A DNA stretch of 29,415 nucleotides from CAZDYP01 sp964509505 (GCA_964509505.1 CAZDYP010000049.1:1-29415); one strand, 5' to 3'. Counted from the first letter of the stretch, positions 23,693 to 29,415 are shown. Notes: generated from the sequence alone by a model not told the origin. Numbers and translations are program-made.

Positions 23693-24943
23693 TTACATGC
23701 CACGCCGCTCTTTCACAACCTTACCATCTTTCATCACGAGGACGATGTTATCGGGGTTCTCCAACACGCGCACGTTGGTCAATGGATTCGCTTGACTGAT
23801 GATGACGTCCGCCAATTTGCCCGCCTCCACGGTGCCGACGCGCTCTTGCCACCCCAGACACTCAGCGGCATTCTTCGTCGTCGCCACAATCGCCTCCATC
23901 GCCGACATGCCGATGTCGCACATCAGCCCCAGCTCGCGCCCGTTCGTGCCATGCGGCATCACCCCCGCGTCGGTGCCCATCGCAATCTTCACGCCCGCCT
24001 TGTATGCTTTGGCGATGCTCTCGCTGTGAATCTCGATGGTCTCCTGCGCTTTGCGTATGCCCCATTCAGGCATCATGCCCGGTTTGGCTTGCGCTTGTTC
24101 CAATACCGACAATGGCGCGAGCAATGTCGGCACGAGCCACGTGCCATGCTTCACCATCAACTCAAGCGCTTCGTCATCGAGAAAGATGCCATGCTCAATC
24201 GAATGGATGCCTGCGCGTATAGCGTTCTTGATGCCTTCTGCGCCTTGCGCGTGCGCCATCACCTTGACGCCCTTGCGATACGTCGCTTCCTGCACCATCA
24301 CGGCGAGCTCTTCGGGTGTGAACTGCGTGAACTCTGGATGATCAGTGGGACTCAACACGCCGCCCGTCGAACAAACTTTGATGATGTCCGCGCCCGCGCG
24401 CAAAATCTCGCGCACTTTCTTCCGCACTTCTTCCACGCCATCACACCGCCCCGTAGGATTGCCCGGATAGCCGCTGAGGAACGGCATTTCAAAACCTGCG
24501 GGCAAATAGAAGTCGCCGTGTCCGCCTGTGATGGTCAACACCGAAATGCTGATTTGCATACGCGGCCCCGCGACCAAGCCTTGCTCGACCGCTTGCTTCA
24601 CGCCGAGGTCTGCGCCGCCTGCGTCACGCACACTCGTGATGCCTGCGTCAAGCGTGCGACGCAGCCGCCCAATTGCCTCGTAAAAGTTGAGGGAGAACGG
24701 TGTGGACATTATCTTCTGCAAGTTGATGCCTTCGGTCATGATATGCACATGCGTATCAATTAACCCAGGCAGGATGTAACCGCCTTGCGCGTCAATCTCT
24801 GTCGTGCCTTGAGGCCACGCCAAGCTGTTCAAGGCGCCGGTCGCGCGAATGCGCTGATCTTCAATCAACACACCTGCATGCGGAATGGGCGCACCGCCGT
24901 TGCCATCAATCAATGTGCCGTTACGAATCAAGGTAAACGCCAT
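23693..24943 (-). CDS. Amidohydrolase-family metalloenzyme (prolidase / Xaa-Lys-Arg carboxypeptidase-like)
   Basis: 416 residues, AGGAG eight bases before ATG. Metal ligands typical of the superfamily are visible: H65-x-H67 (DTHVH), Lys189 (DIIKVCSTGG, carboxylated bridging lysine), H231 (MAHAQG), H251 (SIEHG) and D325 (MGTDAG). The order and spacing match the imidazolonepropionase-related group that includes prolidase-like dipeptidases acting on Xaa-Arg/Lys substrates. It is cytoplasmic, with no signal peptide. A near-consensus promoter stands directly upstream and a terminator follows, so it is a single-gene unit. The substrate assignment is an inference. Confidence 0.88.
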   Translation of the reverse strand: MAFTLIRNGTLIDGNGGAPIPHAGVLIEDQRIRATGALNSLAWPQGTTEIDAQGGYILPGLIDTHVHIMTEGINLQKIMSTPFSLNFYEAIGRLRRTLDAGITSVRDAGGADLGVKQAVEQGLVAGPRMQISISVLTITGGHGDFYLPAGFEMPFLSGYPGNPTGRCDGVEEVRKKVREILRAGADIIKVCSTGGVLSPTDHPEFTQFTPEELAVMVQEATYRKGVKVMAHAQGAEGIKNAIRAGIHSIEHGIFLDDEALELMVKHGTWLVPTLLAPLSVLEQAQAKPGMMPEWGIRKAQETIEIHSESIAKAYKAGVKIAMGTDAGVMPHGTNGRELGLMCDIGMSAMEAIVATTKNAAECLGWQERVGTVEAGKLADVIISQANPLTNVRVLENPDNIVLVMKDGKVVKERRGM

Positions 24944-24974
24944 GCGATAATCTCCTAATAAAAAGGGTTAGCTG

Positions 24975-25002
24975 ACTATATCGCGGTTCAGCAAGCTGTC
25001 AA
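24975..25002 (-). promoter_or_regulatory. Promoter of the amidohydrolase gene
   Basis: Minus strand perfect TTGACA (24997-25002), 16 bp, TATAGT (24975-24980). The expected start is near 24968, about 25 nt upstream of the ATG. Confidence 0.75.
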
Positions 25003-25014
25003 ATCGGAACAGCA

Positions 25015-25042
25015 AACCCCACGAAAATGATTTCGTGGGGTT
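25015..25042 (-). terminator. Hairpin terminator downstream of the OsmC-type gene
   Basis: AACCCCACGAAA and TTTCGTGGGGTT form a perfect 12-bp stem around ATGA, 24 bases after the stop on the minus strand. The T run is short. Confidence 0.75.
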
Positions 25043-25066
25043 CAACGCTGTACGTTGCTGCGTTGC

Positions 25067-25525
25067 TCAATCCACCGCCGGCGCTAATTCGAATTCGGGC
25101 GTCGCTTGCGTGATTTCGTAGCGCGTCGTGATGCGCGCACTTTTAGAGAGCATCGCGTGTGCGCCACAGTAGCGGGTGGTGGACAATTCAATGGCGCGTT
25201 CAAGCGCAGCGGGGTTGACGTTGCCGCGCACGCGATAGAGCACCTCAATGTCGGTGTAAATCATTGGGTGTTCATCGGCGCGCGCGCCCACGACCTCCAC
25301 CCTCAACCCTTCAATCGGTTCACGTTTCTTCTGCAAAATGGACAAGACATCCATCGCCGTGCAACCTGCCAAACCCGTCAGCAACAACTCAATGGGTTTC
25401 GGGCCCCGATCGTTGCCGCCATGATCAGGCAACGCATCCACCACCACCCGATGCCCCGTCGTCGTCGTGGCATCAAAGGTCATGCGCTCGCGCCACTCCA
25501 TTTGGATATATTGTTTCTCTTTCAA
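25067..25525 (-). CDS. OsmC/Ohr-family peroxiredoxin-like protein
   Basis: 152 residues from a TTG start at 25525; GAGGAGG is placed seven bases upstream, and a start at 25549 would include the ribosome site. Conserved elements are PKPIELLLTGLAGCTAMDV (Glu46 and Cys55, the peroxidatic Cys) and TTRYCGAHAML (Cys120, the resolving Cys). Members reduce organic hydroperoxides using a Cys pair and a dihydrolipoyl- or thiol-type reductant. It is cytoplasmic. Both Cys are ordinary codons. The upstream region contains a partly duplicated segment and several operator-like palindromes, so regulation may be complex. Confidence 0.9.
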   Translation of the reverse strand: MKEKQYIQMEWRERMTFDATTTTGHRVVVDALPDHGGNDRGPKPIELLLTGLAGCTAMDVLSILQKKREPIEGLRVEVVGARADEHPMIYTDIEVLYRVRGNVNPAALERAIELSTTRYCGAHAMLSKSARITTRYEITQATPEFELAPAVD

Positions 25526-25569
25526 TCTGAAGCCTCCTCGCCGCTGCAAACCCTTCGAGTTTTCAGCTG

Positions 25570-25677
25570 AGTCTATCCGCTAAGTCACCAGCGCTTTCGC
25601 GTCACACACCTTGTGAAGGCTGAATGGCTGCCGCGCAGCACGGTTAGTGACTCAGGTCTATCCTAAAGCCAAAGCGC
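25570..25677. repeat. Partly duplicated segment upstream of the OsmC-type gene
   Basis: The stretches starting at 25570 and 25655 share GTCTATCC followed by a TAA(G) core and AGCGC over about 24 bp. They may be duplicated promoter or operator sequence for the minus-strand gene; no function is assigned. Confidence 0.3.
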
Positions 25678-25741
25678 ATTGTGCAAAAGGGGCAAATGTC
25701 CTTAAATTCATGGGACTTGGTTGAGGCGCTTGGCATGTCAA

Positions 25742-25778
25742 GTGACAAATGTCCCAAATTTTTCGGGACATTCGTCAC
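25742..25778 (+). promoter_or_regulatory. Paired operator-like palindromes upstream of the candidate RNA
   Basis: Distal copy GTGACAAATGTCCC (25742-25755) and proximal copy GGGACATTCGTCAC (25765-25778) are separated by 9 bp (23 bp centre to centre). They match GTGA-N6-TCAC-type half-sites used by CRP/FNR-family regulators. The proximal centre is 41.5 bp before the start inferred from TATAGT at 25801-25806, and there is no -35 box. A weaker copy lies at 25689-25702. The two copies, being inverted and followed by TTTTTT, can also fold as a terminator-like hairpin. Confidence 0.55.
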
Positions 25779-25800
25779 ATGCTTTTTTAGCGCAATGGGA

Positions 25801-25806
25801 TATAGT
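25801..25806 (+). promoter_or_regulatory. -10 element of the candidate RNA
   Basis: TATAGT, preceded by GGA; the expected start is 25813, two bases before the terminal helix of the RNA. Confidence 0.5.
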
Positions 25807-25812
25807 AGAGCT

Positions 25813-25971
25813 GTAAGCGTTGAAGCGCTTCTGATACTAGCACACTGGCACAGGGGTCAAGGTTGGGTCATGGTCTCCACCCAAACCATTGAACCAAGCA
25901 GACTGGACAAACCAGCTAACGCCAGTATGAGCTAGTCGCTGGATGGAAGGGTGCTTCAACGCTTTGCCTTT
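25813..25971 (+). ncRNA. Candidate structured non-coding RNA (unassigned)
   Basis: About 155 nt without a credible coding frame. A 12-bp closing helix joins AAGCGTTGAAGC (25815-25826) to GCTTCAACGCTT (25953-25964). After asymmetric single-stranded segments (9 and 16 nt) a second helix pairs ACTAGC/GCTAGT and ACTGGC/GCCAGT. Inside it are two hairpins: GGTCAAGGTTGGGT (25855-25868) with 25879-25895, which needs only bulged A residues, and CTGG-ACAAA-CCAG (25903-25915). A -10 box stands just upstream and T-rich sequence with a hairpin downstream. The closed stem with a large bubble recalls 6S RNA, but the forked tip does not fit well and no conserved motif was recognised. Confidence 0.5.
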
Positions 25972-25979
25972 TGAGAAAG

Positions 25980-26007
25980 AAAAAGGCGCATCACTAGATG
26001 CGCTCTT
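25980..26007 (-). terminator. Terminator of the DsbA-VKOR operon (possibly bidirectional)
   Basis: GCGCATC and GATGCGC pair around a four-base loop; on the minus strand CCTTTTT follows. On the plus strand TCTTTCTTTT follows, so it could also end the candidate RNA transcript. Confidence 0.75.
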
Positions 26008-26038
26008 TCTTTTGAGGTATTTGCAATCCTTCGCGGTC

Positions 26039-26452
26039 TCAAGATGCCATCAACTCCCACGCGCTCAAGATGGCGATCAACACCATCAAAATCGCGGACA
26101 ACACACACCAGGGACAGATGGTTTGCAGCACAAACACCTCGATGGCGGTCAGGTACGCCGAGAACGCCACGCCAACGGCGGCGATAAAAAATTGCGCGCG
26201 TCGCAACCCATCAGCCATCACCCCGCGCGCTATCAGCACACTGCATACAATGAACACGCAATAGGTTAATGCGCCCAGTAGCGCGACAGGTATGCCCAAT
26301 AATTCTGAGTAGCGACTTTGATTAACCGACTCGCAATCCCCTACGCCAAGACACACCGCTTGCTGCCAACCCCAATGCACGGTCAGCAAATAGAGCGAGA
26401 CGGCGACGCCGACGCCAGCCAAGCCAATGAGGAGTGTCAAACGCTGTTTCAT
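26039..26452 (-). CDS. Vitamin K epoxide reductase (VKOR) family thiol oxidase
   Basis: 137 residues with four predicted membrane helices. The active-site CPWC (C113, C116) and the loop pair C34 and C40 (AVCLGVGDCESV) are all present. Bacterial VKOR passes electrons from a DsbA-like partner to quinones and so keeps the extracytoplasmic dithiol oxidase active. Its ATG overlaps the stop of the upstream DsbA-like gene (ATGA), which argues for tight coupling and a direct partnership. It replaces DsbB in this organism, at least for this pair. Confidence 0.92.
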   Translation of the reverse strand: MKQRLTLLIGLAGVGVAVSLYLLTVHWGWQQAVCLGVGDCESVNQSRYSELLGIPVALLGALTYCVFIVCSVLIARGVMADGLRRAQFFIAAVGVAFSAYLTAIEVFVLQTICPWCVLSAILMVLIAILSAWELMAS

Positions 26453-27141
26453 TTCGGTAACAATGAATCAATCAGGCCAGACAACTGTCCAGCCGACAAA
26501 AGTCCCTCGATTTTTTGTCCATTGACGAAGAATGTTGGCGTCGCGTTCACACCCCGTTGGCGTCCCAACGCTGTATCACGCTGCACCAACCCCATGTACT
26601 TGCCGCCGTCAAAACACGCGTTGAATGCCGTCGTATCCAGTTTGGTGTCGTTGGCGAACTGCTTCAAGTTGTCGCGCGAGAATGCACCCTTGTTCTCGCC
26701 CGCTTGATGCGTGAACAGGTAGTTCGCATAGAGCCAAAACTTGTTTTGTTCGTTAGCGCACTCAGCCGCGTGCGCCGCCCACAACGATTCTTCGCCGATG
26801 AACGCGAAGTGCATATAGACGACTTTGGCTTTGCCTGTGTCCAGATATTTCTCCGCTAACTGATGCAACACGGCATCAGCTCTCGCGCAGACGGGTCACT
26901 GAAAATCAGAGAAAATTTCGATGGTCACAGGCGCATTGACATTGCCCCAGACGCGACCTTCGCTCACCTTCGGCGCAGCGGCTGGCGTCGCCGCGTTCAC
27001 ACTGAGCCACACCAGCGCAAAGACAACGACGATAGCCAGCGCACTGCCGCCGACAATCCACCCCACATTGCGATGGCGCGTCGGTGTTGTCGCGCGTTGA
27101 CGCATGACACGCGCCGCACGCGCGCCCTTTTTACGAGACAT
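26449..27141 (-). CDS. DsbA-like thioredoxin-fold protein, probable selenoprotein (Sec-Pro-Val-Cys)
   Basis: One continuous frame of 230 residues if the TGA at 26896-26898 is read as selenocysteine. The N-terminus is basic, then a membrane anchor (about 27-50), then the thioredoxin fold. The active site reads EIFSDFQ-U82-P-V-C85, where close DsbA homologues have FQCPFC: the TGA replaces exactly the first catalytic Cys codon. The frame is kept on both sides, and the downstream part is intact, with the cis-Pro loop ATPTFFVNG and a normal stop. A SECIS-like hairpin starts shortly after the TGA. GGAGG precedes the ATG by seven bases. Automated calls would break it into 81- and 140-residue pieces. 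The alternative is a point mutation (TGC to TGA) or a read error. Confidence 0.8.
26858..26881 (-). promoter_or_regulatory. Candidate bacterial SECIS element
   Basis: In the mRNA, AGCUGAUGC pairs with GCAUCAGUU (nine pairs, one G-U) around the loop CGUGUU. The loop begins 24 nt after the UGA, with G at its second position. Known bacterial SECIS elements have the apical loop roughly 16-37 nt downstream and a G among the first two loop bases, so the geometry fits. Confidence 0.65.
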
Positions 27142-27173
27142 GCAATTTCCTCCATAATTAGATGTTATCTTTG

Positions 27174-27202
27174 ATTATTTGTAACCATTCAGCCGCCGTC
27201 AA
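27174..27202 (-). promoter_or_regulatory. Promoter of the DsbA-VKOR operon
   Basis: Minus strand TTGACG (27197-27202), 17 bp, AATAAT (27174-27179), each one mismatch from consensus. The start is expected near 27167, about 26 nt before the ATG. Confidence 0.75.
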
Positions 27203-27257
27203 GTTTTCACGCAAAGCCACAAGGCAGCGCAAAGAGCGCAATGGTGGATGGATTGGC

Positions 27258-27306
27258 TTCACATTTCACGCTTCACGCTTCGCTATCCGCCATTCACTAT
27301 TGGCTA
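27258..27306. repeat. Heptamer repeat tract (TTCACGC units)
   Basis: Seven units in register: TTCACAT, TTCACGC, TTCACGC, TTCGCTA, TCCGCCA, TTCACTA, TTGGCTA. It lies in the divergent region between the DsbA-VKOR operon and the radical SAM gene. Confidence 0.75.
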
Positions 27307-27339
27307 GTTTAGCGTATCCGATTTGCGCGCCTCACTCAA

Positions 27340-27376
27340 GGGACATTCATCCCCTTCTAAGCGTGACATTTGTCAC
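27340..27376 (+). promoter_or_regulatory. Paired operator-like palindromes upstream of the radical SAM gene
   Basis: Distal copy GGGACATTCATCCC (27340-27353) and proximal perfect palindrome GTGACATTTGTCAC (27363-27376), again with a 9-bp gap (23 bp centre to centre). A -10 element CATAAT lies at 27400-27405 and no -35 box is seen; the proximal centre is about 42.5 bp before the inferred start. The layout is the same as at 25742-25806. Confidence 0.6.
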
Positions 27377-27412
27377 TGCGTTTATCGCCATATTCACGGC
27401 ATAATACTCGCC

Positions 27413-28942
27413 ATGAAAATCTTATTAGTCTCACCTGAAACGCGTGTGTGGAATTCACGCACACACATTCACAACGGCCTCGCCTATCTCGCGGGGGCTT
27501 TGCTGCACGCAGGCTATCACGCCGATATTTTCGATGGCGCCGTCGAACACGAATCGCTCGACGCACGCTTGAGCCGCGAACACTTTGATCTCGTCGGCAT
27601 CTCGTCGCCCACGCCGTTGATCTATGAAGCCTGGAAAGCGGCGCAAATTGCCAAAAGGCACGACGCCATCACCATCCTCGGCGGCCCGCACCCGACGCTC
27701 ATGCCCGAAGAATCGTTGCAGCGCCCCGAAGTGGATTTCGTGGCGCGCGGTGAAGCCGAAGAGACCCTCGTCGAATTTGCGCGTCAGGTAGAGCCAATTT
27801 CCAATTTGCCCAACGCTCAACCAATTGGAAATTTGCCCTACATTCAAGGGCTATCCTATCGTGACGCGCACGGACACATCAGGCACAACCCGCCGCGCCC
27901 CTTGACGCAAAACCTCGATGCGCTGCCCTTCCCTGCCTATCAGCTGTTCAAGATTGAGCGTTACACGAATTTGCAACCATTGACTGATGGGCTTGCGCGC
28001 AAGGCGCGCGCATACACCATCGTCACCTCGCGCGGTTGTCCTTACAAATGTACGTATTGCTCGAAGCCCATCACAGGCAACACGTGGCGCGCACGCACGG
28101 TGGACAACGTGTTGGCTGAATGGCGGATGTTGGTGGAGGATTTGCGCGCGACGGAGATTGGCATCACCGACGACATCTGGAATCTGGATTTGAAGCGCGC
28201 GAAGGAATTGTGTCGAGGGTTGATTGACTTGAGGTTAAATCGTACGCCGTGGATCACGGTGCATGGCATGAAGGTCAATCATACCGACGCGGAGTTGTTT
28301 CAACTGATGAAGCGCGCGGGTTGTAAGCGCGTGGGCTTCGGCGTCGAGAGCGGCGACGAAACCATCTTGAAGCGCGTCGTGAAGAAGTCACAGACACTCG
28401 ACCAAGTGCGCGCGGCCTTTCGTCACGCGCGTGCGGCAGGGCTGGAAACAATGGGCTTCTTCATCTTGGGGATGCCGGGCGAAACCGCAGAGACGATGGA
28501 AAAGACGATTCGTTTTGCGTTGGAGCTCGACCCCGACTTGGCGAACTTCATGATCGCCGCGCCTTTCCCGGGTACCGAGATGTACGACACGGTTCTCCGC
28601 GACGGCCGGCTGTTCAGCCACCAGTGGCGTGACTTCGCCATCCACGACGAGAAGGCGCGTTTCGAGATCGGCGACGTCACCGCACAGCTGNNNNNNNNNN
28701 CGGCCGCCGCGTTCGAGACGACCCCCGGGGCGCGCGATTGGAGCGAGCTGGCGATTCAATCCGATCACGCACACTTTGAAACAGCGACGCTCAAACCTGA
28801 ATTGGTCGAACGCAAATGGCACGAAGCCTATCGGCGTTTCTACTTTCGTCCGCAGCGCATCACCAAACGGCTGTTGAGCGTGGATACGTGGCGTAATCTC
28901 GTGCCTCGATTGAAGGATGCCCAGAGGTTTTTTACGTCATAG
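27413..28942 (+). CDS. B12-binding-domain radical SAM protein, interrupted by an assembly gap
   Basis: 509 residues as assembled, from ATG 27413 (upstream starts would read through promoter elements). Residues 1-150 form a cobalamin-binding-like Rossmann domain (MKILLVSPETRVWN, VGISSPTPL, ILGGPHPTLMPEE). The radical SAM cluster motif is C209-x3-C213-x2-C216 (SRGCPYKCTYC), followed by GFGVESGDETILKRV and GFFILGMPGET. This is the BchE/hopanoid-C-methylase-like architecture; the substrate is unknown. Residues 126-143 are encoded by a 54-bp palindromic repeat. From about 28563 to 28733, on both sides of the N run, codon use turns sharply GC-rich and the protein shows two homologous copies of one segment (WRDFAIHDEKARFE and WSELAIQSDHAHFE), so this part is probably chimeric. 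The transcript would be nearly leaderless. Confidence 0.85.
   Translation: MKILLVSPETRVWNSRTHIHNGLAYLAGALLHAGYHADIFDGAVEHESLDARLSREHFDLVGISSPTPLIYEAWKAAQIAKRHDAITILGGPHPTLMPEESLQRPEVDFVARGEAEETLVEFARQVEPISNLPNAQPIGNLPYIQGLSYRDAHGHIRHNPPRPLTQNLDALPFPAYQLFKIERYTNLQPLTDGLARKARAYTIVTSRGCPYKCTYCSKPITGNTWRARTVDNVLAEWRMLVEDLRATEIGITDDIWNLDLKRAKELCRGLIDLRLNRTPWITVHGMKVNHTDAELFQLMKRAGCKRVGFGVESGDETILKRVVKKSQTLDQVRAAFRHARAAGLETMGFFILGMPGETAETMEKTIRFALELDPDLANFMIAAPFPGTEMYDTVLRDGRLFSHQWRDFAIHDEKARFEIGDVTAQLXXXXAAAFETTPGARDWSELAIQSDHAHFETATLKPELVERKWHEAYRRFYFRPQRITKRLLSVDTWRNLVPRLKDAQRFFTS
27788..27841. repeat. 54-bp palindromic repeat inserted in frame in the radical SAM gene
   Basis: The 19-bp arms 27788-27806 and 27823-27841 match in 17 of 19 positions. 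The length is 18 codons. It is flanked by GTAG/CTAC, and the arm core (CCAATTTCCAATT) resembles the intergenic GGCAAGTT-type palindromes. Confidence 0.65.
28691..28700. other. Assembly gap (10 N)
   Basis: A run of ten N within the radical SAM gene. Ten is a common placeholder length, so the true size is unknown. Both flanks differ in base composition from the rest of the gene. Confidence 0.97.
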
Positions 28943-29061
28943 ACAAACACCCATTTGATATCTGTTGGCGCATGAGTTCATCTCATACGCCCTCATTGAT
29001 GGCGCTCCACGCCATTGCTTCCTTCCTTGCGCCACAGCGCCCTCAGACCTGACAAGGTAAG

Positions 29062-29117
29062 AACACGGATGCACCGAATGAACGGATCAATTCGTCTATT
29101 CGGTAATCCGTGTTTTT
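29062..29117 (+). terminator. Terminator-like inverted repeat after the radical SAM gene
   Basis: AACACGGAT and ACCGAAT pair with ATTCGGT and ATCCGTGTT, followed by TTTTTCTTT. The arms are built from ACGGATG-like units of about seven bases. Between 28943 and 29061 I see nothing else. Confidence 0.7.
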
Positions 29118-29186
29118 CTTTCGACGAATTGCCCTGCGGAACGCAATGGGTGTAACATACCTTCAAGGCAACTGCATCGTGAGCAT

Positions 29187-29415
29187 GTCGAAGGATTCCG
29201 CTTCACAGGGCAACGCCAAGAGGCGGGCTTCGGCTTGTACGATTATAACGCGCGTTATTACGATCCATTGCTTGGGCGCTTCGTGAGCGCGGATACGATT
29301 GTGCCAGGGGCGGGCAAGCCGCAGGCGCTGAATCGCTATGCGTACACGTTCAATAATCCACTGAAGTACACGGATCCGAGTGGGCATTGCAGCAGTGACC
29401 CCGCCAATGATCATG
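29187..29415 (+). pseudogene. Rhs/YD-repeat core C-terminal fragment, runs off the window
   Basis: Recognisable from 29199: RFTGQRQEAGFGLYDYNAR, then YYDPLLGRFVSADTIVPG and NRYAYTFNNPLKYTDPSGH, the hallmark end of the RHS-repeat-associated core, after which Rhs proteins switch to a variable, often toxic, C-terminal domain. Homology starts abruptly behind the short repeat GAGCATGTCGAAGGA; the long YD-repeat body expected upstream is absent, because the preceding 240 bp are intergenic and then comes the radical SAM gene. No start codon or ribosome site is evident. It is therefore a 5'-truncated, orphan Rhs tip. The part beyond PSGHCSSDPANDH lies outside the window. Confidence 0.7.

Noticed and set aside
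25855..25915. Signal recognition particle RNA
   Set aside because: GGTCA and AAGCAG resemble helix 8, but the hairpin between them is too long and lacks the GGAA-type tetraloop and the conserved internal loop.
25681..25935. 84-codon plus-strand open frame between the OsmC-type and VKOR genes
   Set aside because: It spans operator-like palindromes, a -10 box and several RNA helices, has no ribosome site, and its protein shows no recognisable fold; a non-coding reading explains the sequence better.
26449..26871. Separate 140-residue gene starting at GTG 26871
   Set aside because: It is the same frame as the upstream DsbA-like N-terminus, has no ribosome site, lacks the beginning of the thioredoxin fold, and its GTG lies inside the SECIS-like hairpin.
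26896..26898. Genome-wide reassignment of TGA to an amino acid
   Set aside because: Several genes in the window end in TGA at sensible places (5428, 16928, 17698), so TGA works as a stop here.
26890..26900. Frameshift in the DsbA-like gene
   Set aside because: Both parts are in the same frame with no gain or loss of bases; only one codon reads TGA.

Overview
This 29.4 kb window reads as a bacterial chromosomal contig or scaffold of moderate-to-high GC, most likely from a metagenome assembly (there is one run of N). The gene repertoire suggests the phylum Chloroflexota (Anaerolineae-like): an NBR1-Ig/discoidin surface-type protein, ECF sigma factors with membrane partners, a MacB-type ATPase carrying a cyclic-nucleotide domain, a group I ECF vitamin/metal transporter, and short heptameric repeats in gene junctions. 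This placement is an inference from gene content; no rRNA or tRNA gene was seen.

Layout. (1) 1-4605, minus strand: a promoter, a 1154-residue glycosidase-like/Ig/discoidin protein and a GT4 glycosyltransferase cut by the window edge. (2) 4606-8420, plus: ECF sigma factor, single-pass membrane partner (likely anti-sigma), ABC-2 ATPase and permease. (3) 8480-10851, plus: a second ECF sigma factor, an overlapping zinc-type (ZAS) anti-sigma factor and an exported beta-solenoid/membrane protein. (4) 11119-16254, plus: a tripartite MacAB-like exporter (ATPase with C-terminal cNMP domain, FtsX/MacB permease, HlyD-type lipoprotein adaptor), closed by a strong terminator. (5) 16317-19369, plus: a complete ECF-type importer S-T-A1-A2 with overlapping genes. 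(6) 19364-23411, minus: a multi-pass membrane protein, a methyltransferase and a P1B-4-like metal ATPase. (7) 23646-25525, minus: amidohydrolase and OsmC-type protein. (8) 25570-26013: a non-coding stretch with paired operator-like palindromes and a candidate structured RNA. (9) 26039-27202, minus: VKOR plus a DsbA-like protein whose first catalytic Cys codon is an in-frame TGA followed by a SECIS-like hairpin, so probably a selenoprotein. (10) 27340-29114, plus: a B12-binding radical SAM protein interrupted by an assembly gap. (11) 29199-end: the C-terminal core of an Rhs/YD-repeat protein without its upstream body.

Most notable points: the probable selenocysteine DsbA (Sec-Pro-Val-Cys) translationally coupled to VKOR, a dithiol-oxidation pair that standard annotation would split at the TGA; two promoters, one for the candidate RNA and one for the radical SAM gene, each carrying two copies of the same 14-bp palindrome 23 bp apart with the proximal copy about 42 bp upstream of the inferred start; and heptamer-periodic repeat tracts of several unrelated sequences that occupy most junctions between co-directional genes. 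The radical SAM gene also contains foreign-looking GC-rich sequence on both sides of the N run, which points to a chimeric join.
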